A DNA stretch of 64,000 nt from Ectocarpus siliculosus (taxonomy: Eukaryota; Sar; Phaeophyceae; Ectocarpales; Ectocarpaceae), in assembly GCA_000310025.1 (NCBI GenBank), contig FN649730.1:1266701-1330700 (forward strand), given 5' to 3'. A program made the translations under genes and the position numbers. The notes under the pieces are model-generated. The model saw only the letters and a program-made list of their open reading frames with translations. It was not told the DNA's origin and ran no database searches. Of the stretch, positions 1 through 12,900 are shown piece after piece. The number at the start of each line of letters is the position of its first letter. Within the stretch, counting starts at the first letter, position 1.

Positions 1-326
1 TTTGGGGGGGGGGGGGTTGACATCTCTGCCCGCCTTCGGACGGAAACGGAGCGTCTACCTCCTTTGTACAACCCAAGCATCATGATCGGAATGCATGCGT
101 GTCTGCGTTGCAACCATACGGGCCATATTTTTCTTACTCTGATAGAGCGCGCGTGGATGCCATCAAGATACTCGCGGCATAAGAATCCATGCTACTCACC
201 AAAAATGAAACTGGCAACACAACCGACCGTCGTCTTAGGGCAGAGAGACGCATGCAAGAAAACACGGAGGAGAACGCGCATCGGCACTGCTTCGTTCATC
301 TTTCGGTGCAATGTCCGTCCCACTAG

Positions 327-475
327 CCCGGCCGGCACGTTTGGTTAGCCCAATCAACCCATGGCATGTCTGGTTTGGCACAACCGGATGGTGATCAGGT
401 TCTGGGTCGTCCTCTTGAAACGTAGCCTGGCATATTGCTCCGTCTCGGTATTGTAGGGACGCGAGGTGTATGGCC
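327..475 (-). repeat. Dispersed repeat R1, inverted copy
   Basis: This stretch is the reverse complement of the R1 family found about a dozen times in the window. It shows the R1 landmarks in reverse order: the GCTCCGTC block, then a GGGACGCGAGGT block. The 1-563 region otherwise holds only a poly-G run at 7-16 and no exon I can recognise; the next exon of gene B should lie beyond the left edge or be unrecognised here. Confidence 0.6.
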
Positions 476-563
476 AAGGAGGTCAACAACGGCCAGGCCT
501 GCGCTATTGTTTCATGAAGACACCCCACTGCGGCAGGCCTCTTCATGAATACATCCCACTCAC

Positions 564-912
564 ACAAGGCTCCACCGTCCTCTAAGGCGTCGTTGCTCTC
601 GAACAAGCAGTCCAGAAACTTCACCGGCGTGCTGGGGTCCTCCTCTCCATCGTCGTCGGCGCCATCGGATTCCGCCGCAAGCAGTGACGTCACAGTCGTG
701 CCGCCCCCCACGGTGGTGGTGAGAGAAGGCGTCAGGTCTTCCGGGTCGTAGCCGCTACCGCTCGTCAGGATGGCGATCTCCCGGGACTTGGACGTCGAAC
801 CGGAAGCCGAGGAGAAGGACGAGGAGGAGGCCGAACCGCCGGAGGAGAACAGCGCCACGGCGCCCCCCCAGAGGGCGGAGTTGCGCGTAAAGTTAGCATT
901 CTTGAAGGTCGC
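564..912 (-). CDS. Gene B exon 11: rung plus Ser/Thr/Asp-rich linker plus rung
   Basis: The exon starts in phase 0 after an ACAG acceptor and completes the rung begun in the previous exon (ATFKNANFTRNSALWGGAV). A Ser- and Asp-rich linker follows, then a rung ending FLDCLFESNDALEDGGAL. The donor is T|GTGAGTGG in phase 1. The last part matches gene A exon 29695-29770 (FLGCHFEDNLALEDGGAM), which has the same donor position. Confidence 0.8.
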
Positions 913-3900
913 CTGTTGGGACGGTTTCGGTTTCAACGACAGGGGTCGAGCGGGAATCGGAGCGTTTTAAACAAAGTGATTAGGCCGTCGGGCGGGACGA
1001 AGCCAAGCAAGAGTGAGTGCGAAGCGACGTCGCCAAGAAGATCTGGTCCAAATTTGAAAAATCACGACGTGTCCGAACGCAGCCAGCTGTACACACGCGC
1101 GAACAGTGAAATCGGATGCTGTGCTGTAGGATGGGTTTGCACCATTTTGTGTCGTACGCAAGTGTTGTGCGCAGAAACGTCGTAGGTTGTGGAGGTTGTG
1201 CTGGAGGATGGCATTCACTCACACCGTTGTGTATCGCACCGTACGCGAGGGATGTGCGCGTAGGGGCTGAGCTTGGGGGGTGTACTCATAGTCGTGCATG
1301 CCGTAGTCGGTAGACCATTGACCTCGCATGCCTACAAAGCCGGGACGGAGCACGCCGGGTTCTCACCGGACCAGGCTCCCGTATTGGAATGAAATTACGG
1401 GGCATCGTCGCACTCGCCCGTGATTGCCATCCGATGCAAGCTGTTCTCATGTAAGCACTACGCAAAATCACGTTGGCTAGCCGGTTAGCTCGGTCGATGC
1501 CATCTAAAAAATACACAAGTATGTGATGCCTGATTGGTTTGAATCTTCTCCTTGTACTCTCCCGAAGCCGGACTCTGTCGTCCGACTCCTTCGCGCGCCC
1601 CCTATCGGTAGAAACCCTTACCCTTTGATCAGGAAACGTCTGCGTTTTTCATCCCGCTACAAGACGGATGTCTTTTCATTGGTCAGCCGGTTAGCGCAAT
1701 CGCTGCGACTAATAGGAAGGTTTGTTCGTCGAAGCAGATAGAATAAACTGGTGTTTATTTTGTAACAGTCGAATTAGAATTTGGCTTCATTTTCTACCGG
1801 AAACCCAGGGTCACGGTGTTTGGAATTATTAGTCTATAGTTGGGGATGTCATTCCGTGATCGAGTCCACGCAGGGGCTGTAGCAAAGTCGGGTAACGTGT
1901 GACAGCTACAGAGCGCGTGAAGCAACGGAAGGACAGCAGCAGCCGCCTAACGCAGTAGCGGCGGCAGTTTAGTGTACTCGTGTCCAACATCCATCGTGTC
2001 GGCCGTGTTCCTATTCGCGTCCCGCTACTCTTGTGACCTCACCGCTGCGTGCATTTAGCACGAGGGGGGAGGGTGCAGTAAGATAAGCGGCGGCAAGCCA
2101 ACGCAGTCTCGCTCGCCGCGCCGCTCAGATAGGTCCCTTCCCAAACATGGGATGCGGTTCATCCCAACCGAGACGTACTCTCGCTGAAGAAAAAAAATGC
2201 GGTTCGTCCCAACCAGACGTACTCTCTCTGAAGAAAAAATTCAACGGCAAAAAGAAAGAGCGGGGCCTGTTGTATGGTCGCACGCTGACTTGTCGCGGTT
2301 GATAGCAGCCATTGTACTGCACGGGGTGGAGGAACCCTGCGGCATCGGACATAACCAATCGACCCGCGGCAGTAGGGCATGATGCTGTCACGATTATGCA
2401 CATGAGGCAGGTGCCTTGTTTTCTGTTTCCCCCGGCTTACTAGGGACTACTTGCCGGTACAATCTTGTCTGTGCCGCGCACAGAGGGGCATATAGCTGAA
2501 GGAATCGACGATAATATGCCCACTCACGTAAGCAATCGTCTCCACGGATGGTATTGACAAGTCCCCACTGATGGTATCGACAAGTCCCATGGCATACAAA
2601 GCGGTCGCATACGTAATCGGAAAGTGCATTCAACAGCATTCACGGGAACGGATAAAAGCAAAAACACATGCATGCGAGAGAAAGACTCAAAGAAAAAGAC
2701 TGAAAAACAATGAAGACGAGAAAAAAAAAACGAGACAGCGAACTACGTGCTGTATGCATAAGGAAAAAGAAGATGAGAAAAAAATAGGGGGGGGAGGTGG
2801 ATGTGACACGCGAGGTTCGAACTCGCGAGGAACGTCAGGTAGCGGTCCATGTGAGTGCATCACGGTCTCGAGGGGCATCACGTCAAATTTATTGCCGCCG
2901 TGACACAAATCTTCTATAAGAATACGTCACGTCCATCGACGATTAAGCGACCAAAAACGCCCGGACAGCAATTGATGCATGCCAAAAACTCGTCAACCTG
3001 CCGTAGGATTGTCTATGCGGAAGTGATCTCAATGAAAATAAAAAAAACAAGGACACGCACCAGCACGGGACGCGCCAATAGTGGAAGCACTCGTCCGTGC
3101 TGTTGGCGAGTGGAAGTTAACCGATCTCAACGCAACGAAACACGAAGTCATACATGTATCAGCACGGGATGCGCCAATGAGTGGAAGCACCCGCGCTGTT
3201 GGCGAGTAGAGTTAACCGAATTCAACGCAGCGGTAGAAAAATACCACAAATCATGCATCAGTACGGGACGCGCCAATGAGTGGAAGCACCCGTGCTGCAT
3301 ATGTGATGTCAGCCTCAGCACGGGACGCGCCAATGAGTGGAAGCACTCGTGCGGTTGGTGAGTAGAGTTAACCGATCTCAAAAAGAAAGAACAAAACGCC
3401 GTACATGTATCAGCACGGGACGCGCCAATGAGTGGAAGCACCCGCGCTGTTGGCGAGTAGAGTTAACCGAATTCAACGCAGCGGTAGAAAAATACCACAA
3501 ATCATGCATCAGTACGGGACGCGCCAATGAGTGGAAGCACCCGTGCTGCATATGTGATGTCAGCCTCAGCACGGGACGCGCCAATGAGTGGAAGCACTCG
3601 TGCTGTTGGCGAGTAGAGTTAACCGATCTCAAAAAGAAAGAACAAAACGCCGTACATGTATCAGCACGGGACGCGCCAATGAGTGGAAGCACCCGCGCTG
3701 TTGGCGAGTAGAGTTAACCGAATTCAACGCAGCGGTAGGAAATACCACAAATCATGCATCAGTACGGGACGCGCCAATGAGTGGAAGCACCCGTGCTGCA
3801 TATGTGTTGTCAGCCTCAGCACGGGACGCGCCAACGAGTGGAAGCACTCGTGCTGTTGGCGAGTAGAGTTAACCGATCTCAAAAAGAAAGAACAAAACGC

Positions 3901-6900
3901 CGTACACGTATCAGCACGGGACGCACCAATGAGTGGAAGCACCCGCGCTGTTGGCGAGTAGAGTTAACCGAATTCAACGCAGCGGTAGGAAATACCACAA
4001 ATCATGCATCAGTACGGGACGCGCCAATGAGTGGAAGCACCCGTGCTGTATATGTGTTGTCAGCCTCAGCACGGGACGCGCCAACGAGTGGAAGCACTCG
4101 TGCTGTTGGCGAGTAGAGTTAACCGATCTCAAAAAGAAAGAACAAAACGCCGTACACGTATTAGCACGGGACGCGCCAATGAGTGGACGCACCCGTGCTG
4201 TTGGCGAGTAGAGTTAACCGAATTCAACGCATCGAAAACGAAGTCGTACACGTATCAGTACGGGACGCGCCAATGAGTGGAAGCACCCGTGCTGCATATG
4301 TGTTGTCAGTTTCAGCAAGGGACGCGCCAATGAGTGCTGTTGGCGAGTAGAGTTAACCGATCTCAAAAAGAAAGAACAAAAACGCCGTACACGTATCAGT
4401 ACGGGACGCGCCAATGAGTGGGCGCACCCGTGCTGTTGGGCGAGTAGAATTAACCGATCTCCACGCCATCGAAAACGAAGTCATACACGTATCAGTACGG
4501 GACGCGCCAATGAGTGGAAGCACCCGTGCTCATATGTGTTGTCAGTTTCAGCAAGGGACGCGCCAATGAGTGGAAGCACCCGCGCTGCGTACAAGTATCA
4601 TCAGTGCGGGTCGCGCCAATGAGTGGAAGCACCCGTGCTGCATATGTGTTGTCAGTTTCAGCGAGGGACGCGCCAATGAGTGGAAGCACCCGCGCTGTTG
4701 GCAAGTGGAATTCACCGTATCCAACGCATCGAAAAAAAAAAAAACACGTATCAGCACGGGACGCGCCAATGAGTGGAAGCACCCGTGCCGATGGCGAACC
4801 GGGGTTCACCGAATCCAAGAAAATATATATATAAAAAAAAAAAAAGAGAAACCATCGCTAGTGTTCCAAAGAGAGAAATATTCGGGATTGGTCGACGTCC
4901 GGTGACCGTAGCGTCAGCAGCAATAATCACTCCATTCAATCCACAGGCGTCGAGAATGAACTAACGCGAGCTCGCGATATAACAACGCGTCGTTCTGGGC
5001 CCGACGAAAACCCACGTCAGATAGTTTCGCCCGAAGATAGGATTTGTAGACCATTCTAACTGCAGATCCAGGCGCGCGATCGACTACGCCCACGATGAAG
5101 AGGAAAAGAAGTGTTCCCGCAACGCCGCCCTGACGCTCGCCCGCCGCCTGCCGCCGGTCCGCTGCTTATACGACTCCAACCGCGACCAGATGCCGACACG
5201 GGCCTCCACGCGGAGCGGCAGGGCAGCGGCTGGGCAAGCAGGGCGAGGTCGGGCGGCGACACCTTCGACACCACGCACGAGAGGTCTACCGCGCGATCGG
5301 TGGCGAGCTCGACGGCTCGCCCCTCGACGCGCAGCGGATCACGTACTCCCGCGAGGCGTCGAGCGGTATCCTCCTCGCGAGCGCCAGGGACAGGCACCCG
5401 CGGCGACCCCCCCGCTGATGAGACTGAGCTCGCTTCTCTCCGCGGGCTGGTGGACGGCCTGAGGGAGGAGCTGCAGCGGAAGCGCGATGAGGCTGCCGGT
5501 GATCGCCAGCAGCTTCAAGCAACGATCGACGACCTGATCGCCACCCAAGCAGCAGGACCTGGCCTTCCGGGGGGGGGTGCAACTTGTGGGCACAACCGCC
5601 CCACCATCGGCCTCTCGGGCCCCCGCTACACCCAGCGCCGAGGCGGCTAAGGCTACGGCAAAGGATAGAGCGCGGATGTGGGGGGACCTCCGCCGGGTAA
5701 AAGCGTGGCTCATCCTGGGGCGGCCCCCGGCAGTTTCAAAACTGTCGCAGATGGAGTGGCAATCCTTGCTTCGCAAAGGCGTCCTGGTGACAGAGAAAGT
5801 GGCGGCATCGCTCGACACGCTCGTGGTTACTGCTTCGCCTTCAACTCGTCGTCCGGTTGCCATGATCGTAACTGCCCACACATCCACGCCCAGAACCCTT
5901 CCCACGCTAGGCGCGGAGCGTCCGAAACTCCGGCAACCGGCGCGCGCGGCGTTGGCCACGGCAACGGGGGAGGGCGCGGAGGAGAGGCGCGCGCCGCTGG
6001 CGAGGGCGGCGCGAGACCCAAGGCCGCTGGCTTCTTCACCCACGGGAAAGACAAATAGGGGTGCGGGCTCTCCCGCGTAGCGGGGGGGCCTACCTCGGAT
6101 GGCAGCGCACCTGCGGCTAAATCGAACGGCAGCACGCCGGTCTACACGAGGTTGGCTCCAGGGCTATCAGCAGGTTCAGGACCTGGGACAGGCAGGACGG
6201 GACTTTGTTACCGACGTCTTGGCATGCAGCTCGTCGAGCACTCAGTTGCGTCTTCGTCTAGAAGGACTTACACGTCAGGCTTCAACTCTTGGTGCACGTT
6301 TCGCAGGCTGACGGAGAAGCCCAAGTTCCTAGGGCAACGTGCCGGGGACCTTCATGTGTGGGAGTTGATAGACTTCGTAGCCTGGTGTTTCGAGTCTGAG
6401 GGTAATCTAGCGAGTACAATATCCGGAAAACTCACGGCTGTACAACATTTTCATAGGCTGGAAGCTTCTGTCGAGCTAGACTTGTCGTCTCCGATGTTGA
6501 AATGTGCGCTAAGGGGGATTGCGAGGAACCACGTGGCTGTGGGGACGGTACGCCGTGTGCGCCTGCCTGTGTCTTGGCGTATGCTGCTGGACGGGGAAAG
6601 CGCAAGCCAGAACTGGGGGGTAGGGGGCAGAGTGATGTGGCTGTGTCTGTGCTTGTCCTATCTCTTTATCACACGGTCTGATGAGGTGTTCGCGAATGAT
6701 GCGGGCAGGGTGCATGAGGCACACTGTCTTACGAGGGCGGACGTAGCATTGTTTGCTGGCGAGACGCAATTAGTCTTTAGTCACTATCGTAGAGCAGACC
6801 GTGTCGAAATGAGGTTTAGAGGGCACAAGGCCGATCAAGAGCAGAAAGGAAACATACGGGTTCGTACGCGAGACGAAGTCACCGGACCGCAGTCAGGTGT

Positions 6901-9900
6901 GAGAGCACGCGGTGGCGCGGTGGCTCTTGTGGTGGAGCTGTTATCGTGTCATGCGACGTTCCCTGACTCCGCACCGTTGGCTTCGTACCGTAGTGGAAGA
7001 GCAGTGAGAGTAGTGAGGTATACTGCTGCCCTCCGTGCACTCAGAGAAGTGGTAGCGAGGTCGGGGCGTAACCCCCAGGAGTACGCGTTGCACTCGTTGC
7101 GAATTGGAGGCGCGACGGCTCTTGCATCGGGCGGAGACATCGCAGAACGAGTGATTCAGAGAGAAGGGAAGTGGAGGTCGGATGCATACAAGCCGTACGC
7201 GCGAAACAATGTAGAGGATTCGCGGCGAGTGTCACGGAAACTTACAGACGGCAGTAGGATCGTATCGAGACAGCCGGGGGAGGGGACCGTCTGGGGGAAC
7301 GGATAGTTGACTTATTCGGTAGTCGTCCAGAAACTGACCTCGATGTGGGTGTTGTAGAATGGTGTGTACCATTTGAGGACTTGGTCAGTTTTGGGACTCC
7401 TGCGTTTGCAGTCGTAGTCCCCCGGCTAGTATTTGTGGGGAGAGAGATGGATTTGTAAGAGTTGACGCCGGCCTTTGCAGCTAACGCGGCCGGAGAGACG
7501 ATGAGCGTTTCGTGCGTCTCTCTCCCCAACACGTAGCCTAGAAACCGAAGAAATAATGAAGCAATTCGAAAGAAAACAAAATAAAAGGAAGGTTTGTTCG
7601 TCGAAGCAGATAGAATAAACTGGTGTTTATTTTGTAACAGTCGAATTAGAATTTGGCTTCATTTTCTACCGGAAACCCAGGGTCACGGTGTTTGGAATTA
7701 TTAGTCTATAGTTGGGGGTGTCATTCCGTGATCGAGTCCACGCAGGGGCTGTAGCAAAGTCGGGTAACGTGTGACAGCTACAGAGCGCGTGAAGCAACGG
7801 AAGGACAGCAGCAGCCGCCTAACGCAGTAGCGGCGGCAGTTTAGAAAATCCCGCCCTCCCATCCCTTTTCTTTCGAAGGTGGGGGCATAAGTTCGGGAAT
7901 ATTCGGTATCTAGTCAGGTGTTGTAGAATGGTGTGTACCATTTGAGGACTTGGTCAGTTTTGGGACTCCTGCGTTTGCAGTCGTAGTCCCCCGGCTAGTA
8001 TTTGTGGGGAGAGAGATGGATTTGTAAGAGTTGACGCCGGCCTTTGCAGCTAACGCGGCCGGAGAGACGATGAGCGTTTCGTGCGTCTCTCTCCCCAACA
8101 CGTAGCCTAGAAACCGAAGAAATAATGAAGCAATTCGAAAGAAAACAAAATAAAATGAAGAACATACACACACACAATACCCCCAGATCGCGGCGTTTAG
8201 AAGCAGTTGTGATTTCAACCGCACTGAGACTGAAGTGTTTCCATTGGTCAGCCGGTTAGCGCGGTCGATGCTAATATGAAAAACACGAACGCTCACAAAC
8301 ACCAGTCTCTGCGAAACATGCGGTCGCCGCACCTGAGGAACGCTGGAACAGAAAATAGCGCCCCCAGACCCGTCAGGGGCAGAGTTGTCGTGGAAGGCCG
8401 GTTGGCCGGTAATACTCACCGATGCCGCGAATGAGAGGCGGATTGCGCCTGATGTCAAGACAGGAGGGGGCGCCGGCGCATAGGCGAGGGGGGGGGTACT
8501 CACTCGTGTTTATGCATTCCCTATTGTAGTATTGTCAGGCGCCGGCGGGGTGTTGGGAGCGCGAAGTCTAGCGATGAGGGTCGGGGTGGCACCGGGTGTG
8601 TTGTGGTGCGGTTCTGCTCGCAGAAGGCGGGGAAGGTGCAAACCGTTTCTCTTCCCCCACTTGTCAGTGGGTTTCGCATAGGTTTACGTCAACGACGGTA
8701 CGACTCCCGTCCATCAACAACACCACCACCATGAACTGCCATCACGACAACAGCAGGCTGCGCAACGAAGGGCATGAAACGCCGGCACACCTCCGTTGCT
8801 CGAGGCCGAGTTGTTCTCGTAGAGCTGGGTGCCGGACAGGGCGACGGTGACGCCGGTGTCGGCGTACACTGCACCTGTGCCGTGAAGAAACAAGCCAAAC
8901 GTCGGAAAGCAGAAACAAAACGGGTGCACGACGTGAGACCACGCACAAGTAAGATGCGTGAAGGGAAAGGTGGTCGCGTGCCAAGGACATGGTGTACACT
9001 AAGCGACGAGGTACTCGGTGGCGTCGATGCTACCGTTGTCAGGAAAATTCACGTTGTTCAATGTTGCTTTGCTGCTGCTACTACTTTGCATACTGTTGGC
9101 TGTTGTTGTCTAAGCCCCTCGTCTGCATCATCACGCCAGTCACACGGGGGCAGGGGCGCATCGGACGGGTAATGCATTTCACGGTGCCCCTGCAGTGGGA
9201 CACACGCGGCTTTCATGCACCGAAGCATGCTTGTACACGGTTTCAATCATAGCAACGTTTGGGCCGCCATATCCGCAGGACGGTAGTAGGCGCGAACTAC
9301 TAACGGAGCATGTTCTTCGATGACGTCTTTCAGTTTCGTCACCTCCTTCTTCCGCCGTATTGCCGACGAACGAAGTTTCGCCCACCGTCGTGATGATGAC
9401 GTCATCGTACGCATTAATCGCCCCTAGCAACAACCGTGGGGGCAAACACGGGGCCGAGCGAACACGTTCAAGGGCCACAACTCATCTCTTCACGGGGGTG
9501 TGGCGGGACCACCTACTGTTCATTGCTGGTTTGACGATTGGTTCCCACAATCTGGCCTAATGACCCGTGCAATCTGGATGCTACCGGGTGGGGCATGAAA
9601 GGGAACGTGGCATGGGACATGGAATGCTGAATACGTGTTTCCACGATGACAACAACGATGACGGCAATGACAAGAAGAAGAACAGGATCAGCAATAGCAC
9701 CAGCGACAGCGACAGCAGTAACAACGAGCGGTCTAGACCAGCAGAGCCACCGAGGAGACGAAGCAAGGTAGCAGTGGGTGGTGTACCTCCGAAGTTGCCG
9801 ACGGTGTTGTTGGAAAACGAGGTCCGCCCCGCAATCTGAACTCTGCAAGAAAACTCCGATTGGATGGCGCCTGGCGAATTCGTGCAAGAGGCAACATCAT

Positions 9901-12900
9901 TGGTCGGAGAGACAGCGCGAACAGACAAAAAAACAATGTGTTCTTCGTCAACACACAGGGGAGGGTTGTGGGATAGAATATGCGGCGCAGTACTCGTCGT
10001 TCGTTGCTACTTCATGCGGGAACTGGCTATTGCTTGCTGTACAGAATGGGACCAAAGTGATGGATAGATATCACCACCAAGAAAGAGAAGAGGCGTGCAA
10101 TCTCATCGATTCCCGTAAGTGTTACTCAATGATGACGATTCACGCATGTGACATTCACATGTGACATTCATATGGATGTTTATTGTTTTTCTTTCGAATT
10201 GCCTTGATTAATATTTTCTGTGGCCTACGGAGGGAGACTTCCCCCGTACCACACGTCCCGCACGGCACAAAGCCTCCGCAGTATCCTAACGTCTCTTCTA
10301 CTAAACAAAAATCTCCCTCCGAGTACCACCAGACGGGACGAAACTGTTGTACAGTAGCAGTCTCGGACGATTGAGCCTCCCAATGGTCGCGACGTTTCAC
10401 ACGTGCATTTTTGTAGTGAGTTGAAATTTTCACACCGAGTTCCATACGGAAGTTTCACACACGTGATGTCCATCGGGATGTTTCACACACGTACCGATGT
10501 TCACACGTGCGATCTTCATGGGGACGTTTCACACAAGCATTTCTCCGACGAGCGTTTCACAAATTCCATGGTCACAGGGACGTTTCACACATGAATACTC
10601 ATAGGGACCATAAACACAACCGATGTTCATATGGAGTGCTAGGATTAGATTGCGAACGTTCACACACACCTATTGGATAGCGGGTTCTACGCAGAAGATC
10701 GTACGTGTTACACATGCGAGCCTTCACTTGGGGCACTGACCTACAATAACAACAACAACAACAACAACAACGAATAATACACACCTCCGTCGTTGTAGGC
10801 AAAGTTGTTGGAGAAGGTCGTGTTGCCTCGGGTGCGCACGGCCGCGCCCTCCGTCACCATGACAGCACCTTTTCGGTGCAGAGGGGGAAACGAGGGGCGA
10901 GGGGGGGGGTCAGAATTTGATAACACAAGAATCCGCGCGTAGGAATGCAAGACATGTCTCGGGCTGCTAAACGATGCTCGCCAATGCCGATAAGATGTCG
11001 AAGACACATGACTATTGGGTGGCGTGGGGGGGGGGGGGCGTACTCATGTGCATGCCTTAGTTGGTAGATCATTGAACATATGCCGTAGTCGCTAGACCAT
11101 TGACCTCGCATCCCTACAATGCCGGGACGGAGCGACATGCCGGGTGTTCGCTGGCCCAGGCATTGCTCATCATCCTTCCGTTTGGGTGTGCCAAACCAGA
11201 TTTGCCATGGGTTGATTGGGCATCTGGGCTAACCAGACGTTTCACACTCGGCAGGGGTTGGACAAGACAAAAATACATCAGACAGCGAACGCCTGAAATA
11301 TTTTAACCCTCGCGGCCGCCGTAACGCTGGGGGCGTTTCGCTCGGGACCTAGTCCGCCGTAGCTTCGTCACAGCCAGCGCCGCGCATTAATCTCCAACGA
11401 ATATGTCGACGCCACGATAGCACAACCGCAAGGGCGACCCCCAACACACGTTAACACCCGTCTTTATTAACACTCAGGCGCTCCATCCCACTCGAACCTC
11501 ACCGCCGTAGTTCTGCGAGGTGTTTTCGATGAAAGAAGTGGCCCCGGTAATGACCACCTCTGACCCGTTGAAGGCCCACACGGCGCCCCCGCTGTTCCCC
11601 GCCTCGTTGCCGATGAACCACGTAGCCCCCCCCGTCCGCACGGTGCAAGACCGCTCCAGATGAACGGCACCTGCATCACGGAGAGGCACGAGATGGATGG
11701 GACAAACTCGGCGGTTACCTCTACACGGCGGGGATTCTTGTTTGGCGGTGGGGTTTGTTTTCTTGTTGGTGGGCCGGTGCTGCGCAACGGTATCCTTGGG
11801 TTTGGTGTGTTTTGAAACATTCGTTGAGCGACAACAAAAAGTAGACTGGCATTTGCGCAACCACGACGGGCGAAATGACACATCAGAAAACGCAGCACGT
11901 GGTTGATCTCCACACCTCCTTCAAGCTGCGCGGTGTTGATCGAGAGAGACTTAAGCCACAGTAACTCGGACCCCCACACTACAATAACCTCTATTGGTTG
12001 CCTCAAAACAAGTGGAGGCGGTTGCCCACAACAAGAGTTCGTACACTATCTACGAAAGCGGCGCGTTCCCCAGCAGCTGGGAGCCGACGAGGAGTCACAA
12101 CATTTTCGAAATAAGACTTGAAGAACGCAAGCAAGCTCCACTGTTTAAGAAAATGGTACCATCTGGTGAAGATTTCTGCAGAGGCTCGATCGAGGGGTTT
12201 GAGCTTGGCTTGATCTCACCTCCTTCAAACTGTGCGGAGTTGCTAGAGAGAGACACGAACCCGTCCCCGAAGGTCACGTCGGAGCTGTCTTGGGTGTGGA
12301 TGGCACCTGGCCAAAAAATTAGAAAGAGCGCGATGACAGCGAAACCAGCGTATCGGCAGGCGGCCCAATAATACACAAACCCACGTCGATATTTCTTAAG
12401 AGAAAGCGACCACATGGAACGAGCCAGAATTGTTTCCGTGCTGGCAACAAGATAGACATCTTAGCTGTCGTCATGATATGAACGTAAGAAGAGACTTGAA
12501 TAACGTAAAGTTCCAGAAATCAACCATACTTGGAACAAGATACGCATCGGTTGCATGCGGTTCAAGAATTCAACTGTACTAGCAACATCGGTGACCGTAG
12601 ATAAAATCCTCATCATAGTAAGACACCAATGGAAATTTCTAGAGTTTTAACCATGCCCGCAACAAGATGCACGCCGAATACAGTCTTGTTTTCGCTACAT
12701 ACGTGGTGCATGCCATCGGTGCGGGGTCGAGCGAGATACTGCATTCAGACCGAATGGAGCGTCCCCCTCCTCATCGAACGTTGCATACAGAAGCCTAGCC
12801 GAGGAACGGTGGTTATCATGGCGTGACAATCATAGTGGAAACGGGCCCTCGATTCACTCGGCTATTGTTGGCGCGAGCGGGCAGAATCAGAGGCGACAAT

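Larger units (their letters stand above)
1714..8155 (+). mobile_element. Tyrosine-recombinase retroelement (DIRS/PAT/Ngaro-like) with split direct repeats
   Basis: The ends have the layout A1 - internal - B1 - A2 - B2, which is the split direct repeat pattern of PAT/Ngaro-type tyrosine-recombinase retrotransposons. A1 is 1714-1972 and A2 is 7586-7844; by eye they differ at one base. B1 is 7348-7586 and B2 is 7917-8155; I see no difference. A 72-bp spacer separates A2 and B2. Inside are a hairpin satellite array, a gag-like region with a CCCH knuckle and an open tyrosine recombinase. I recognise no reverse transcriptase or RNase H, so it is probably non-autonomous. The near-identical repeats point to a young insertion. 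It sits in an intron of gene B in the opposite orientation. The family call is an inference from structure plus recombinase. Confidence 0.72.

Noticed and set aside
1278-1400. Functional tRNA gene
   Set aside because: The head resembles an A box, but the T-arm/B-box spacing and an acceptor stem are missing; it fits the R1 repeat family.
3062-4791. CRISPR array
   Set aside because: Units are hairpin cores with repeated linkers, not unique spacers, and the context is eukaryotic intron and retroelement.
3148-4834. Overlapping open frames on both strands through the satellite
   Set aside because: They repeat with the array and carry no domain; low stop density is a by-product of the repeat.
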